Source of the DNA: Pseudomonas sp. ERMR1:02 | GTDB lineage: Bacteria; Pseudomonadota; Gammaproteobacteria; Pseudomonadales; Pseudomonadaceae | Direction: 5' to 3' | DNA length: 64,000 nucleotides | Assembly (NCBI RefSeq): GCF_002277815.1 | Contig: NZ_NKJI01000007.1 | Span: 217,897-281,896 of the forward strand | In this document: piece by piece, positions 29,604 to 37,551 of the stretch | Layout of the letters: each line of letters opens with the position of its first letter | How positions within the stretch are numbered: position 1 is the first letter of the stretch | The notes under the pieces: model-generated | Told to the model about the DNA's origin: nothing | The model's input: the letters and a program-made list of their open reading frames with translations, nothing else | Database searches by the model: none | Translations under genes and position numbers: made by a program

Positions 29604-30941
29604 ATTTTGCAGGGTATCGAGCAACACCTTCACCTTGGTAATCGATTCCTGATACTCGGCCTGCCACTCGGAATCCGCAACAATCCCACCTCCACCCCAG
29701 CAACACACCTGCCCATCCTTGACCAGCAAACTGCGAATGGCGATGGAACTGTCCATCTCGCCACGCACGTCCAGGTAGAGCAAAGAGCCGCAATACAACC
29801 CGCGTCGGGTCGGCTCCAGTTCGTCGATGATCTGCATCGCCCGAATCTTCGGCGCGCCGGTAATCGAGCCGCCCGGGAAGCTGCCGGCGATCAGGTCCAG
29901 TGCATCCCGATCATCCGCCAGTTCGCCGGTCACGCTGCTCACCAGGTGATGCACGTTGGGGTAACTTTCCAGACTGAACAATTCCGGTACCCGAACCGAA
30001 CCGGTGCGGCAGGTGCGACCAAGGTCGTTGCGCAGCAGGTCGACGATCATCAGATTTTCCGCACGGTCCTTGGGGCTGGCCAGTAGTTCGGCGGCATTCG
30101 CCGCATCTGCGGCAGCGGTCAGACCGCGAGGGCGGGTGCCTTTGATTGGGCGGGTTTCCACATGACGTTCGCTGACTTTGACGAAGCGCTCCGGTGACAG
30201 ACTCAGTACCGCGCCGCCTGCAGGCAGGCTCTGGAAGCCTGAAAATGGCGTCGGGCACGCGGCTCGCAGCGCAACATACGCGGCCCACGGATCACCTTGG
30301 CATTGCGCGCGAAAACGCTGGGCAAAGTTGACCTGATAGCAGTCACCGGCCTGGATGTATTGCTCAATACGCTCGATCGCCTGGTGATATTGATCAGCAC
30401 TCAGGTCGGCATTCATTGGCGATTGCAGCTTGAACGGTTCGACCGCTGCAACGGCTGGCTGGCTGAACAGCTGGATAAGACGCTGACGTTCGCCGTCGGC
30501 CAGCGTCGGGTGAAACACCAATTGGCTGGTAGCCCGTTGGTGATCGCTGATCAGCGCCCAGTCGTACAGGCCGAAACGCGCATCCGGCAATTGCAGATCA
30601 TCCAGGGCCTGACTTGGCAGGTTTTCCAGGTGTCGGCCGAAGTCGTAGCTCAGGTAGCCGATCAAACCACCAACAAACGGTAATTCATAAGGCGCAGGCA
30701 GGGTTGCTTCGCCAAGTCGCGTCAGATTGTCCCGCAGGCGTTGCAGGAAATTGCCGCCACTTTCGTCAGGTGCCACCGTCAGTTGTTCCAGTGGCCAGGC
30801 GCTGAGCAGGTCAAACCGCCCACGTTCGGCGCTGGGGCGGCCGCTGTCGAGCAGCACGGCGCCGGGGGCATGACGAATGGCCGCGAAGTACTCGGCGGGA
30901 TTGGCGCGATAGGGTAGCGGGTGTACGGAACAGGTCAGCAT
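29598..30941 (-). CDS. pabB: Aminodeoxychorismate synthase component I
   Basis: A 447-residue chorismate-binding enzyme that makes 4-amino-4-deoxychorismate for folate. The motif PIKGTRPRG (PIKGT distinguishes PabB from anthranilate synthase, which has PIAGT) is present, with DLLRNDLGR, GSFPGGSITGAPK and CWGGGGIVADS in order. The N-terminal part has the GGLIGYLSYDFGR segment. The end DTLQNL-stop uses codons from a REP element. It stands alone; the glutaminase subunit PabA is not here. Confidence 0.95.
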   Translation of the reverse strand: MLTCSVHPLPYRANPAEYFAAIRHAPGAVLLDSGRPSAERGRFDLLSAWPLEQLTVAPDESGGNFLQRLRDNLTRLGEATLPAPYELPFVGGLIGYLSYDFGRHLENLPSQALDDLQLPDARFGLYDWALISDHQRATSQLVFHPTLADGERQRLIQLFSQPAVAAVEPFKLQSPMNADLSADQYHQAIERIEQYIQAGDCYQVNFAQRFRAQCQGDPWAAYVALRAACPTPFSGFQSLPAGGAVLSLSPERFVKVSERHVETRPIKGTRPRGLTAAADAANAAELLASPKDRAENLMIVDLLRNDLGRTCRTGSVRVPELFSLESYPNVHHLVSSVTGELADDRDALDLIAGSFPGGSITGAPKIRAMQIIDELEPTRRGLYCGSLLYLDVRGEMDSSIAIRSLLVKDGQVCCWGGGGIVADSEWQAEYQESITKVKVLLDTLQNL

Positions 30942-31027
30942 GGGCGGGTTGGATCAGCCATCGAGGCGGGGTGGCGATTGTAGTCCTCTGCGGGATTTGG
31001 TCCTAGAGGGGATTGGCGGGTTGATGA

Positions 31028-31130
31028 CCTGTAGGAGCGGGCATGCTCGCGAAAAACGCCGGAACAACGCGGGCATCCAGAAAGCCCGCGTAATCGTTGA
31101 CGACCATCGCGAGCAGGCTCGCTCCTACAG
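31028..31130. repeat. REP pair
   Basis: CCTGTAGGAGCGGGCATGCT facing GAGCAGGCTCGCTCCTACAG; the spacer ends TCGTTGACGACCATCGC as in the element near 29.6 kb. Confidence 0.85.
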
Positions 31131-31137
31131 AATCAGG

Positions 31138-32124
31138 TCAGCCTTCAACCTGCGGAATATGCCCAAACATCTCCTGCACAAACGCCACTCGCTCTTCAAC
31201 CGTTTCGGTCACACCGCGAGCCTTCAGCTCTTCCAGTCGCGCCTCGACCGCATGGGTGCGCAGGGTCAGGCCGCAGTCATTGGCAATCTGGATGTTCAAG
31301 CCCGGCCTGGCATTCAGTTCAAGAATCAGTGGGCCTTTTTCCTGGTCGAGCACCATGTCGACACCGATGTAACCCAGGCCGCACAGCTCGTAGCAGCCAG
31401 CGGCGAGTTTCATGAAACCGTCCCAATAGGGCAGTTGTACGCCATCCACCGCATTGGTGGTGTCCGGGTGTTTGGCGATGATGTTGTTCAGCCAGGTGCC
31501 GCGCAGTGTCAGGCCGGTGGCGAGGTCGACCCCGACGCCGATGGCGCCCTGGTGCAGGTTGGCCTTGCCGCCGGACTGGCGTGTTGGCAAGCGCAGCATG
31601 GCCATGACCGGGTAGCCCATCAGCACGATGATGCGAATATCGGGCACGCCTTCGTAGCTGATGCTTTTGAATATCTGGTCCGGGATCACGCGGTACTCGA
31701 TCAGCGCCCGGTCGCGGTGGCCGCCGAGGGAGTACAGGCCGGTGAGGATGCTGGAAACATGGTGCTCGATCTCTTCGTGGCTGATGATCTTGCCGGATAC
31801 GGTGCGATAGCGACCCTCGAAGCGATCGGCGATCACAATGATGCCGTCGCCGCCAGCGCCCTGGGCCGGTTTGATCACAAAGTCGTTGCGCCCGCCGATG
31901 ATCTCGTCGAGCTTGTCGATTTCCTTCTCGGTGGAGATCACACCATAGAGTTGCGGCACATGGATGCCGGCGGCGATGGCGCGTTCCTTGGTGATGATTT
32001 TGTCATCGACAATCGGGTACAGGCTGCGCTTGTTGTACTTGAGAACGTAGTCTGCGTTGCGCCGGTTGATCCCCATGATGCCCCGGGCTTCCAGGGCCTT
32101 CCAGGTTTTCCAGAAGCCGAACAT
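31138..32124 (-). CDS. Alpha-L-glutamate ligase-like protein (ATP-grasp)
   Basis: A 328-residue ATP-grasp protein, last gene of a three-gene operon. Typical elements include NDFVIKPAQGAGGDGIIVI (ATP-binding Lys and Gly loop), ALIEYRVIPDQIF, and GVDMVLDQEKGPLILELNAR near the C-terminus (metal-binding Glu and Asn). It resembles RimK-type amino-acid ligases, but its acceptor is unknown. Its ATG shares the A of the TGA of the upstream gene. With the transglutaminase-like and retropepsin-like partners it probably modifies or attaches a peptide at the envelope (inference). Confidence 0.85.
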   Translation of the reverse strand: MFGFWKTWKALEARGIMGINRRNADYVLKYNKRSLYPIVDDKIITKERAIAAGIHVPQLYGVISTEKEIDKLDEIIGGRNDFVIKPAQGAGGDGIIVIADRFEGRYRTVSGKIISHEEIEHHVSSILTGLYSLGGHRDRALIEYRVIPDQIFKSISYEGVPDIRIIVLMGYPVMAMLRLPTRQSGGKANLHQGAIGVGVDLATGLTLRGTWLNNIIAKHPDTTNAVDGVQLPYWDGFMKLAAGCYELCGLGYIGVDMVLDQEKGPLILELNARPGLNIQIANDCGLTLRTHAVEARLEELKARGVTETVEERVAFVQEMFGHIPQVEG

Positions 32125-33659
32125 CAGGCGTCGGCCTTTTTCAGGAAGGCCTTGAAGCGCACCAGTTCGGTCAGGCGGTAACCGCGATAGCGACCCATGG
32201 CCAACATGAAGCCCACCATGATCAGCAGGATCGCCGGGAAAGTGAACACGAAGTACACCAGCTCCGGAATAGTCATGATCAGGTGCGCGAGGGAAGCGGC
32301 GAACAGCGTGCCGATCGCCACTTTCATCGCATGCCCGGAACCGCGTTCTTCCCAGGTGATCGACAGTCGTTCGATGGTCATGGTCAGAATCACCATCGGG
32401 AACAGCGCCACCGACAACCCGCGCTCCAGGCCGAGTTTATGGCTGAACAGGCTGATGGCCGCGATCAACACCACCACAAACGTCAGCACCACCGACAGCC
32501 TCGGCAGCATTTGCAGCTTCAGGTGTTCAAGGTAGGAACGCAGCGACAGCCCCAGGGCCGTGATGATTGTGAACAGCATGATGCCGAAGCCGAGCTGGGT
32601 TTCGCGGAAGGCCAGGGCGATCAGCACCGGCGTGAAGGTGCCGAGGGTTTGCAGGCCGATCAGGTTGCGCAGGATCAGAATCACCAGCACACCAATCGGG
32701 ATCATCACCATGATCATGAAGGTCTGCTGGGTTTGCAGCGGCAAGCCGTACAGCGAGTACTCGAGGAAATTGGCGTCGGTGTTTTCGTCGGTCAGCTTGG
32801 CCAGGCGAATGGCGTTCATTTCACTGTTGTTCATGCTGAAGGTGACGGTGGCTTTCTTGCCGCCATCGACGGTGATCAGGTTTTCATCGCCCGTCCACCA
32901 TAGCAGGCGGTCGGTCGGCAGGCCCTGTTCACCGGTTTCCGGGTTGAAGTACAGCCAGTCGGTGCCATTGAAGCTGCGAAGCCAGAGTTCCGGCGTTTGC
33001 GGTTGATCTGCCACCAGGCGAATGGTGTGGACTTTTTCTACCGGTACGTGGGCGATGGACAGCACCAGTTCGACGATCCTGGCTTTTTGCGCGGTGGACG
33101 GATCACCCGCCAGCAGCAGCTTCACGTTGTCGTCGTTGACATTGCTGACACGCTTGATCGCCTCCCCGACGAAGGTTTCGACGTCGGCCGAGTGTTGGCG
33201 GATAGGCGCGAGCAGGGCTTCGGCAGCAATTTTTTCCGGCCCTTCGACGGCGATGCTGTCACGGAAGGTCGGGCCTTTGATCTTGGATTTCTCGGCGCTG
33301 TAGCGTTTGGTCAGCACCAGACGGTAATAAAGGGTCTGGTTGCCCTTGGCCCGACGTGCCGACCAGGTGACCTTGCGGTTGCCGTCGACCCGGTTGACCG
33401 CAACGCCGTAGTTATTGGAAATAAAGCTTTCGTTGAGACTGACGTAGTCGCGGCTCAGCGGCGGCACGAACATCTGGATCTTGACCGGGTCCTTGGCACT
33501 GGCGACGAACTCGACCTTGGCGTCGATGTTCCACAAGTCGTCGGTGGCGTCTTCGGTCACGGGAATGCCCAGTACAAAGATCTGGTAGGCCGTGACTGAA
33601 ATGCCTAGCACCACCAGGATGGCGATCAGCAATTTCAGATGAAGGTTAAGAGCTCGCAT
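32124..33659 (-). CDS. Inactive transglutaminase fused to 7-TM domain
   Basis: A 511-residue inner-membrane protein. A single N-terminal helix (LLIAILVVLGISVTAYQIFV) anchors a periplasmic region of about 240 residues with a transglutaminase-like portion lacking the catalytic Cys-His-Asp set (for example LRSFNGTDWLYFNPETGEQG). About seven hydrophobic helices follow (MIPIGVLVILILRNLIGL onward). This combination is the conserved inactive-transglutaminase/7TM family that travels with the ATP-grasp and retropepsin-like genes. Function is not established. Confidence 0.82.
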   Translation of the reverse strand: MRALNLHLKLLIAILVVLGISVTAYQIFVLGIPVTEDATDDLWNIDAKVEFVASAKDPVKIQMFVPPLSRDYVSLNESFISNNYGVAVNRVDGNRKVTWSARRAKGNQTLYYRLVLTKRYSAEKSKIKGPTFRDSIAVEGPEKIAAEALLAPIRQHSADVETFVGEAIKRVSNVNDDNVKLLLAGDPSTAQKARIVELVLSIAHVPVEKVHTIRLVADQPQTPELWLRSFNGTDWLYFNPETGEQGLPTDRLLWWTGDENLITVDGGKKATVTFSMNNSEMNAIRLAKLTDENTDANFLEYSLYGLPLQTQQTFMIMVMIPIGVLVILILRNLIGLQTLGTFTPVLIALAFRETQLGFGIMLFTIITALGLSLRSYLEHLKLQMLPRLSVVLTFVVVLIAAISLFSHKLGLERGLSVALFPMVILTMTIERLSITWEERGSGHAMKVAIGTLFAASLAHLIMTIPELVYFVFTFPAILLIMVGFMLAMGRYRGYRLTELVRFKAFLKKADA

Positions 33660-33664
33660 TGGAA

Positions 33665-34201
33665 TTACTCTGCGGTATGAGCGTCGGTGGCGCAGGCGGG
33701 TTTGCCGGCAGCGTATTTAAGACTGGGGTCGACCAGCGCGTCGAAGCGTTTGAGCGCTTCGGAGCCAATCAAGAGCGGGTATTGGAACGCGCTGCGGTCG
33801 GTCAGGTTCACTTCGATGCTGCGTAAAGCCGAACCCATGCAGATATCCAGTTCGATCACCGGGCGGGCGGTGTATTTCTTGCCTTCATCCGGGTCGTAGT
33901 CGCCGGCCCGGCGCTTGATCTTGCTGACGCGAGCCAGCGGTCGCTCGATCGGGTGCGAATGGGCTGCGTCGATGGCCAGATAGAAGCGCACCCAGGATTC
34001 GCCATTGCGTTTGAAACGCTTGATGTCGCGGGCACTCAGGGATGCTGTTTTCGCCCCGGTATCGAGTTTGGCCGCCACTTCGAGGTCAATTCCGCCCAGC
34101 GACGCGTACTCGTTGAGGCCATACACAGCCTTTTCCCCTGCCACGGCTGTGCCTGGCAGAAAAAGAAAATAAAGGAATGCAGGAAAGGGCTTGAGTCTCA
34201 T
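33665..34201 (-). CDS. Retropepsin-like aspartic peptidase (often named ATP-dependent zinc protease)
   Basis: A 178-residue exported protein, first gene of the three-gene operon. A signal peptide (PFPAFLYFLFLPGTAVAG) precedes the motif AAKLDTGAKTASLSA; DTGA is the aspartic-protease flap/active-site motif in retropepsins. The rest (RPVIELDICMGS, YPLLIGSEAL) matches the RimB/DUF785 family, which is often misnamed a zinc protease. The start MRLKPFPAF was chosen to give the signal peptide; an upstream frame adds unlikely residues. It ends 5 bases before the next gene. Confidence 0.82.
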   Translation of the reverse strand: MRLKPFPAFLYFLFLPGTAVAGEKAVYGLNEYASLGGIDLEVAAKLDTGAKTASLSARDIKRFKRNGESWVRFYLAIDAAHSHPIERPLARVSKIKRRAGDYDPDEGKKYTARPVIELDICMGSALRSIEVNLTDRSAFQYPLLIGSEALKRFDALVDPSLKYAAGKPACATDAHTAE

Positions 34202-34414
34202 AAATCCTGGTGCGCAGCGGGCCGTATTTCGATTCAAGACCCTGGCATTGCTGCGCAAGCTCCTCGTATGCCTATCAGCTATTTATGACAGACAGTGCAG
34301 ATGTGACACACAAATGCGGCCGGCATTCTAGCACGGTGGTTTCATGGCGCCAGCGCTGCCCGGCGCCTGTAAAGAGGTGGATTGCTTCGTTATGGTGCGG
34401 CCGGTTATTAGACG

Positions 34415-34426
34415 ATTGTCGACAAT
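34415..34426. promoter_or_regulatory. Candidate GntR (PrpR) operator 1
   Basis: ATTGTCGACAAT is a perfect 12-bp palindrome about 75 bases before the regulator's start. The core TGTCGACAATAT recurs exactly 73 bases on. FadR-type GntR regulators often bind GT-NN-AC palindromes of this size. Confidence 0.6.
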
Positions 34427-34489
34427 ATCGAATTATCCTTTGACTCCTGTGAGCGATTTCGCTAGTTTTTGCGGCATTGGCTTTCAAGG

Positions 34490-34501
34490 TGTCGACAATA
34501 T
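34490..34501. promoter_or_regulatory. Candidate GntR (PrpR) operator 2, overlapping the prpR start
   Basis: TGTCGACAATAT, a second copy of the operator core, runs into the start codon of prpR, where binding would block translation initiation region transcription. Two sites about seven helical turns apart suggest looped autorepression. Confidence 0.6.
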
Positions 34502-35219
34502 GTTGGATCAACTCGATCCCCCAGTAACTACGCAAGACGATACGGAAACACTTTCCGAGAACGTCTTCCGACGCATTCAGGCAGCTATCGTCAAGGGCGA
34601 GATCGCTCCTGGCAGTAAAATTTCCGAGCCGGAACTGGCCCGCACCTATGGCATCAGCCGGGGTCCGCTGCGCGAGGCTATCCACCGCCTGGAAGGCCAA
34701 CGCCTGTTGGTGCGCGTGCCGCATGTCGGGGCGCGGGTGGTGTCGCTCAACCATGCCGAGCTGCTGGAACTCTACGAAATCCGCGAATCCCTCGAAGGCA
34801 TGGCCTGTCGCCTGGCCGCCGAGCGCATGAGCGTCGAAGAAATCGACGAACTGCGCCGCGTCCTCGAAACCCACGAACGCGATGAGGCGTTTCAGGCCGG
34901 GAGAGGCTATTACCAGCAGGAAGGCGATTTCGACTTCCACTATCGAATCATCCAGGGCAGCGGCAACCGCACCCTGACGCAAATGCTTTGTGGCGAGCTC
35001 TATCAGTTGGTGCGCATGTACCGCATCCAGTTTTCCACCACGCCCAATCGCCCGCACCAGGCCTTTGCCGAGCACCACCGAATTCTCGATGCCATCGCCG
35101 ACCGTGACGGTGAACTGGCCGAGTTGTTGATGCGCCGTCACATAGGCGCTTCCAAACGCAATATCGCCCGTCATTATCAGGACGGCGCTAACCCGACAGC
35201 CAAACGAGGTGAGTCATGA
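34500..35219 (+). CDS. prpR: GntR-family regulator of the methylcitrate operon
   Basis: A 239-residue FadR-subfamily GntR protein. The N-terminal winged helix has [20 protein letters not shown] then [20 protein letters not shown], and the C-terminal FCD domain supplies Asp and His residues ([32 protein letters not shown]). It probably represses the prp genes and itself, responding to a methylcitrate-pathway metabolite. The start MLDQLDPP is chosen; a longer frame would read through both operators. It overlaps prpB by ATGA. Confidence 0.88.
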   Translation: MLDQLDPPVTTQDDTETLSENVFRRIQAAIVKGEIAPGSKISEPELARTYGISRGPLREAIHRLEGQRLLVRVPHVGARVVSLNHAELLELYEIRESLEGMACRLAAERMSVEEIDELRRVLETHERDEAFQAGRGYYQQEGDFDFHYRIIQGSGNRTLTQMLCGELYQLVRMYRIQFSTTPNRPHQAFAEHHRILDAIADRDGELAELLMRRHIGASKRNIARHYQDGANPTAKRGES

Positions 35220-36106
35220 GTTCCAACAAGAGCACTCCAGGCCAGCGTTTCCGCGATGCGGTCGCCAGCGAGCATCCATTGCAAGTGGTCGGCGCGATCA
35301 ACGCCAACCACGCGCTGCTGGCCAAACGTGCCGGCTTCAAGGCGATTTACCTGTCCGGTGGCGGGGTGGCTGCTGGTTCCCTCGGCGTGCCAGACCTGGG
35401 TATTACCGGCCTGGATGACGTGCTGACCGACGTGCGCCGCATCACCGACGTCTGCGATCTGCCGCTGCTGGTTGATGTGGACACCGGTTTCGGTTCCTCG
35501 GCGTTCAACGTCGCCCGTACCGTCAAGTCGATGATCAAGTTCGGCGCGGCAGCGATTCACATCGAAGACCAGGTCGGCGCCAAGCGCTGCGGTCACCGTC
35601 CTAATAAAGAAATCGTCTCGCAGCAGGAAATGGTCGACCGCATCAAAGCGGCCGTCGATGCCCGCACCGATGACAGCTTCGTGATCATGGCCCGTACTGA
35701 CGCTCTGGCGGTGGAAGGTCTGGAGTCGGCACTGGATCGCGCCGCGGCGTGCATCGAGGCCGGCGCTGACATGGTGTTCCCGGAAGCCATCACCGAACTG
35801 GACATGTACAAGCTGTTCGCCAATCGCGTGAAAGCGCCGATCCTGGCCAACATCACTGAATTCGGCGCGACGCCGCTGTACACCACCGAGCAACTTGCTG
35901 GCGCGGATGTATCGTTGGTGCTGTACCCGCTGTCGGCCTTCCGTGCCATGAACAAGGCTGCGGAAAACGTCTACACCGCGATCCGCCGCGACGGCACGCA
36001 ACAGAACGTCATCGACACCATGCAGACCCGCATGGAGCTTTACGATCGCATCGATTACCACACTTTCGAGCAGAAACTCGATGCGTTGTTTGCCGCGAAG
36101 AAATAA
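35216..36106 (+). CDS. prpB: Methylisocitrate lyase
   Basis: A 296-residue enzyme of the isocitrate lyase family that splits 2-methylisocitrate to pyruvate and succinate, the last step of propionate breakdown. The catalytic Cys lies in [12 protein letters not shown]; metal-binding Asp residues in [10 protein letters not shown] and [25 protein letters not shown] is typical of PrpB. It is translationally coupled to prpR. A REP pair follows, then prpC. Confidence 0.96.
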   Translation: MSSNKSTPGQRFRDAVASEHPLQVVGAINANHALLAKRAGFKAIYLSGGGVAAGSLGVPDLGITGLDDVLTDVRRITDVCDLPLLVDVDTGFGSSAFNVARTVKSMIKFGAAAIHIEDQVGAKRCGHRPNKEIVSQQEMVDRIKAAVDARTDDSFVIMARTDALAVEGLESALDRAAACIEAGADMVFPEAITELDMYKLFANRVKAPILANITEFGATPLYTTEQLAGADVSLVLYPLSAFRAMNKAAENVYTAIRRDGTQQNVIDTMQTRMELYDRIDYHTFEQKLDALFAAKK

Positions 36107-36115
36107 CGCCCCCCC

Positions 36116-36207
36116 GTAGGAGCGAAGCTTGCTCGCGAAAGCGTTGTATCAGACGACATCAATGGTGAATGTCAGTCAGTCTTCGCGAGCAAGCTTCGCT
36201 CCCACAA
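36116..36207. repeat. REP pair between prpB and prpC
   Basis: GTAGGAGCGAAGCTTGCTCG facing CGAGCAAGCTTCGCTCCCAC, within the operon. Confidence 0.87.
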
Positions 36208-36240
36208 GTTTCCCTAACAAATTCAAGATTGGAGACAGCA

Positions 36241-37368
36241 ATGGCCGAAGCAAAAGTACTCAGTGGCGCCGGGCTCCGTGGCCAGGTTGCCGGGCAAACC
36301 GCACTGTCCACCGTGGGCCTGTCGGGCGCAGGGCTGACCTATCGCGGCTACGACGTTCGCGAACTGGCGGCTGACGCACAATTCGAAGAAGTCGCTTACC
36401 TGCTGCTGTACGGCGAACTGCCGAGCACAACGCAACTGGCGGCCTACATCAGCAAACTGGGCAAGCTGCGCGACTTGCCGCAAGCCTTGAAAGAAGTGCT
36501 GGAGCGCATCCCCGCCGACGCTCATCCGATGGACGTGATGCGCACTGGCTGCTCGTTCCTGGGCAATCTCGAACCGGAGAAAGACTTCTGCGAGCAACAC
36601 GACACGACCGATCGCCTGCTGGGCGCCTTCCCGGCGATCATGACCTACTGGTATCACTTCAGCCATGAAGGCAAGCGCATCGATTGCGTGAGTGACGAGC
36701 AATCCATCGGCGGCCACTTCCTGCACCTGCTGCACGGCAAGAAACCGAGCGAGTTGCACGTCAAGGTGATGAACGTTTCGCTGATCCTCTACGCGGAGCA
36801 CGAATTCAACGCCTCGACTTTCACTGCACGGGTTTGCGCTTCGACTCTGTCCGACCTGTACTCGTGCATCACTGCGGCCATCGGCTCGCTGCGCGGCCCG
36901 CTGCACGGCGGCGCCAACGAAGCGGCGATGGAAATGATCGAGCGCTTCTCGTCGCCGGAAGAGGCTATCAAGGGCACCTTGGGCATGCTCGAGCGCAAGG
37001 ACAAGATCATGGGCTTCGGCCACGCGATCTATAAGGACAACGATCCGCGCAATGAGGTGATCAAGGGCTGGTCGAAAAAACTCGCTGACGAAGTGGGCGA
37101 CAAGGTGTTGTTCCCGGTCTCCGAAGCCATCGACAAGACCATGTGGGAGCAGAAAAAACTGTTCCCGAACGCCGACTTCTACCATGCCTCGGCGTACCAC
37201 TTCATGGGTATTCCGACCAAGTTGTTCACGCCGATCTTTGTCTGCTCGCGCCTGACCGGCTGGGCGGCGCATGTGTTCGAACAACGCGCCAACAACCGCA
37301 TCATCCGCCCGAGCGCCGAGTACGTCGGTGTTGAACAGCGCAAGTTCGTGCCAATCGAACAACGCTGA
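36241..37368 (+). CDS. prpC: 2-methylcitrate synthase
   Basis: A 375-residue citrate-synthase family enzyme that condenses propionyl-CoA with oxaloacetate. Signature segments are GLTYRGYDVRELA, GGHFLHLLHGKKPSE (catalytic His), GPLHGGANEAAMEM (second His) and GFGHAIYKDNDPRN. The length is typical of PrpC and shorter than GltA. The start MAEAKVLSGAGLRG follows GGAGACAGCA. A REP pair lies before and after it. Confidence 0.96.
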   Translation: MAEAKVLSGAGLRGQVAGQTALSTVGLSGAGLTYRGYDVRELAADAQFEEVAYLLLYGELPSTTQLAAYISKLGKLRDLPQALKEVLERIPADAHPMDVMRTGCSFLGNLEPEKDFCEQHDTTDRLLGAFPAIMTYWYHFSHEGKRIDCVSDEQSIGGHFLHLLHGKKPSELHVKVMNVSLILYAEHEFNASTFTARVCASTLSDLYSCITAAIGSLRGPLHGGANEAAMEMIERFSSPEEAIKGTLGMLERKDKIMGFGHAIYKDNDPRNEVIKGWSKKLADEVGDKVLFPVSEAIDKTMWEQKKLFPNADFYHASAYHFMGIPTKLFTPIFVCSRLTGWAAHVFEQRANNRIIRPSAEYVGVEQRKFVPIEQR

Positions 37369-37393
37369 ATGGTGGAGGCCGGCTAACCGGGAA

Positions 37394-37497
37394 CCTGTAG
37401 GAGCGAGCATGCTCGCGATGGACGTCAACGAAAACGCGGGGAGCCTGATGCCCCGTGGTGCGGCGTCCACCATCGCGAGCGTGCACGCTCCTACAGG
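37394..37497. repeat. REP pair between prpC and acnD
   Basis: CCTGTAGGAGCGAGCATGCT facing GCGAGCGTGCACGCTCCTACAG, with the spacer palindrome CGGGG...CCCCG. Confidence 0.85.
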
Positions 37498-37551
37498 GGT
37501 CGTGTCGCGCCAGCCCCACCCTTTGTATTTACCGTGACCGAGTCCTGACCG

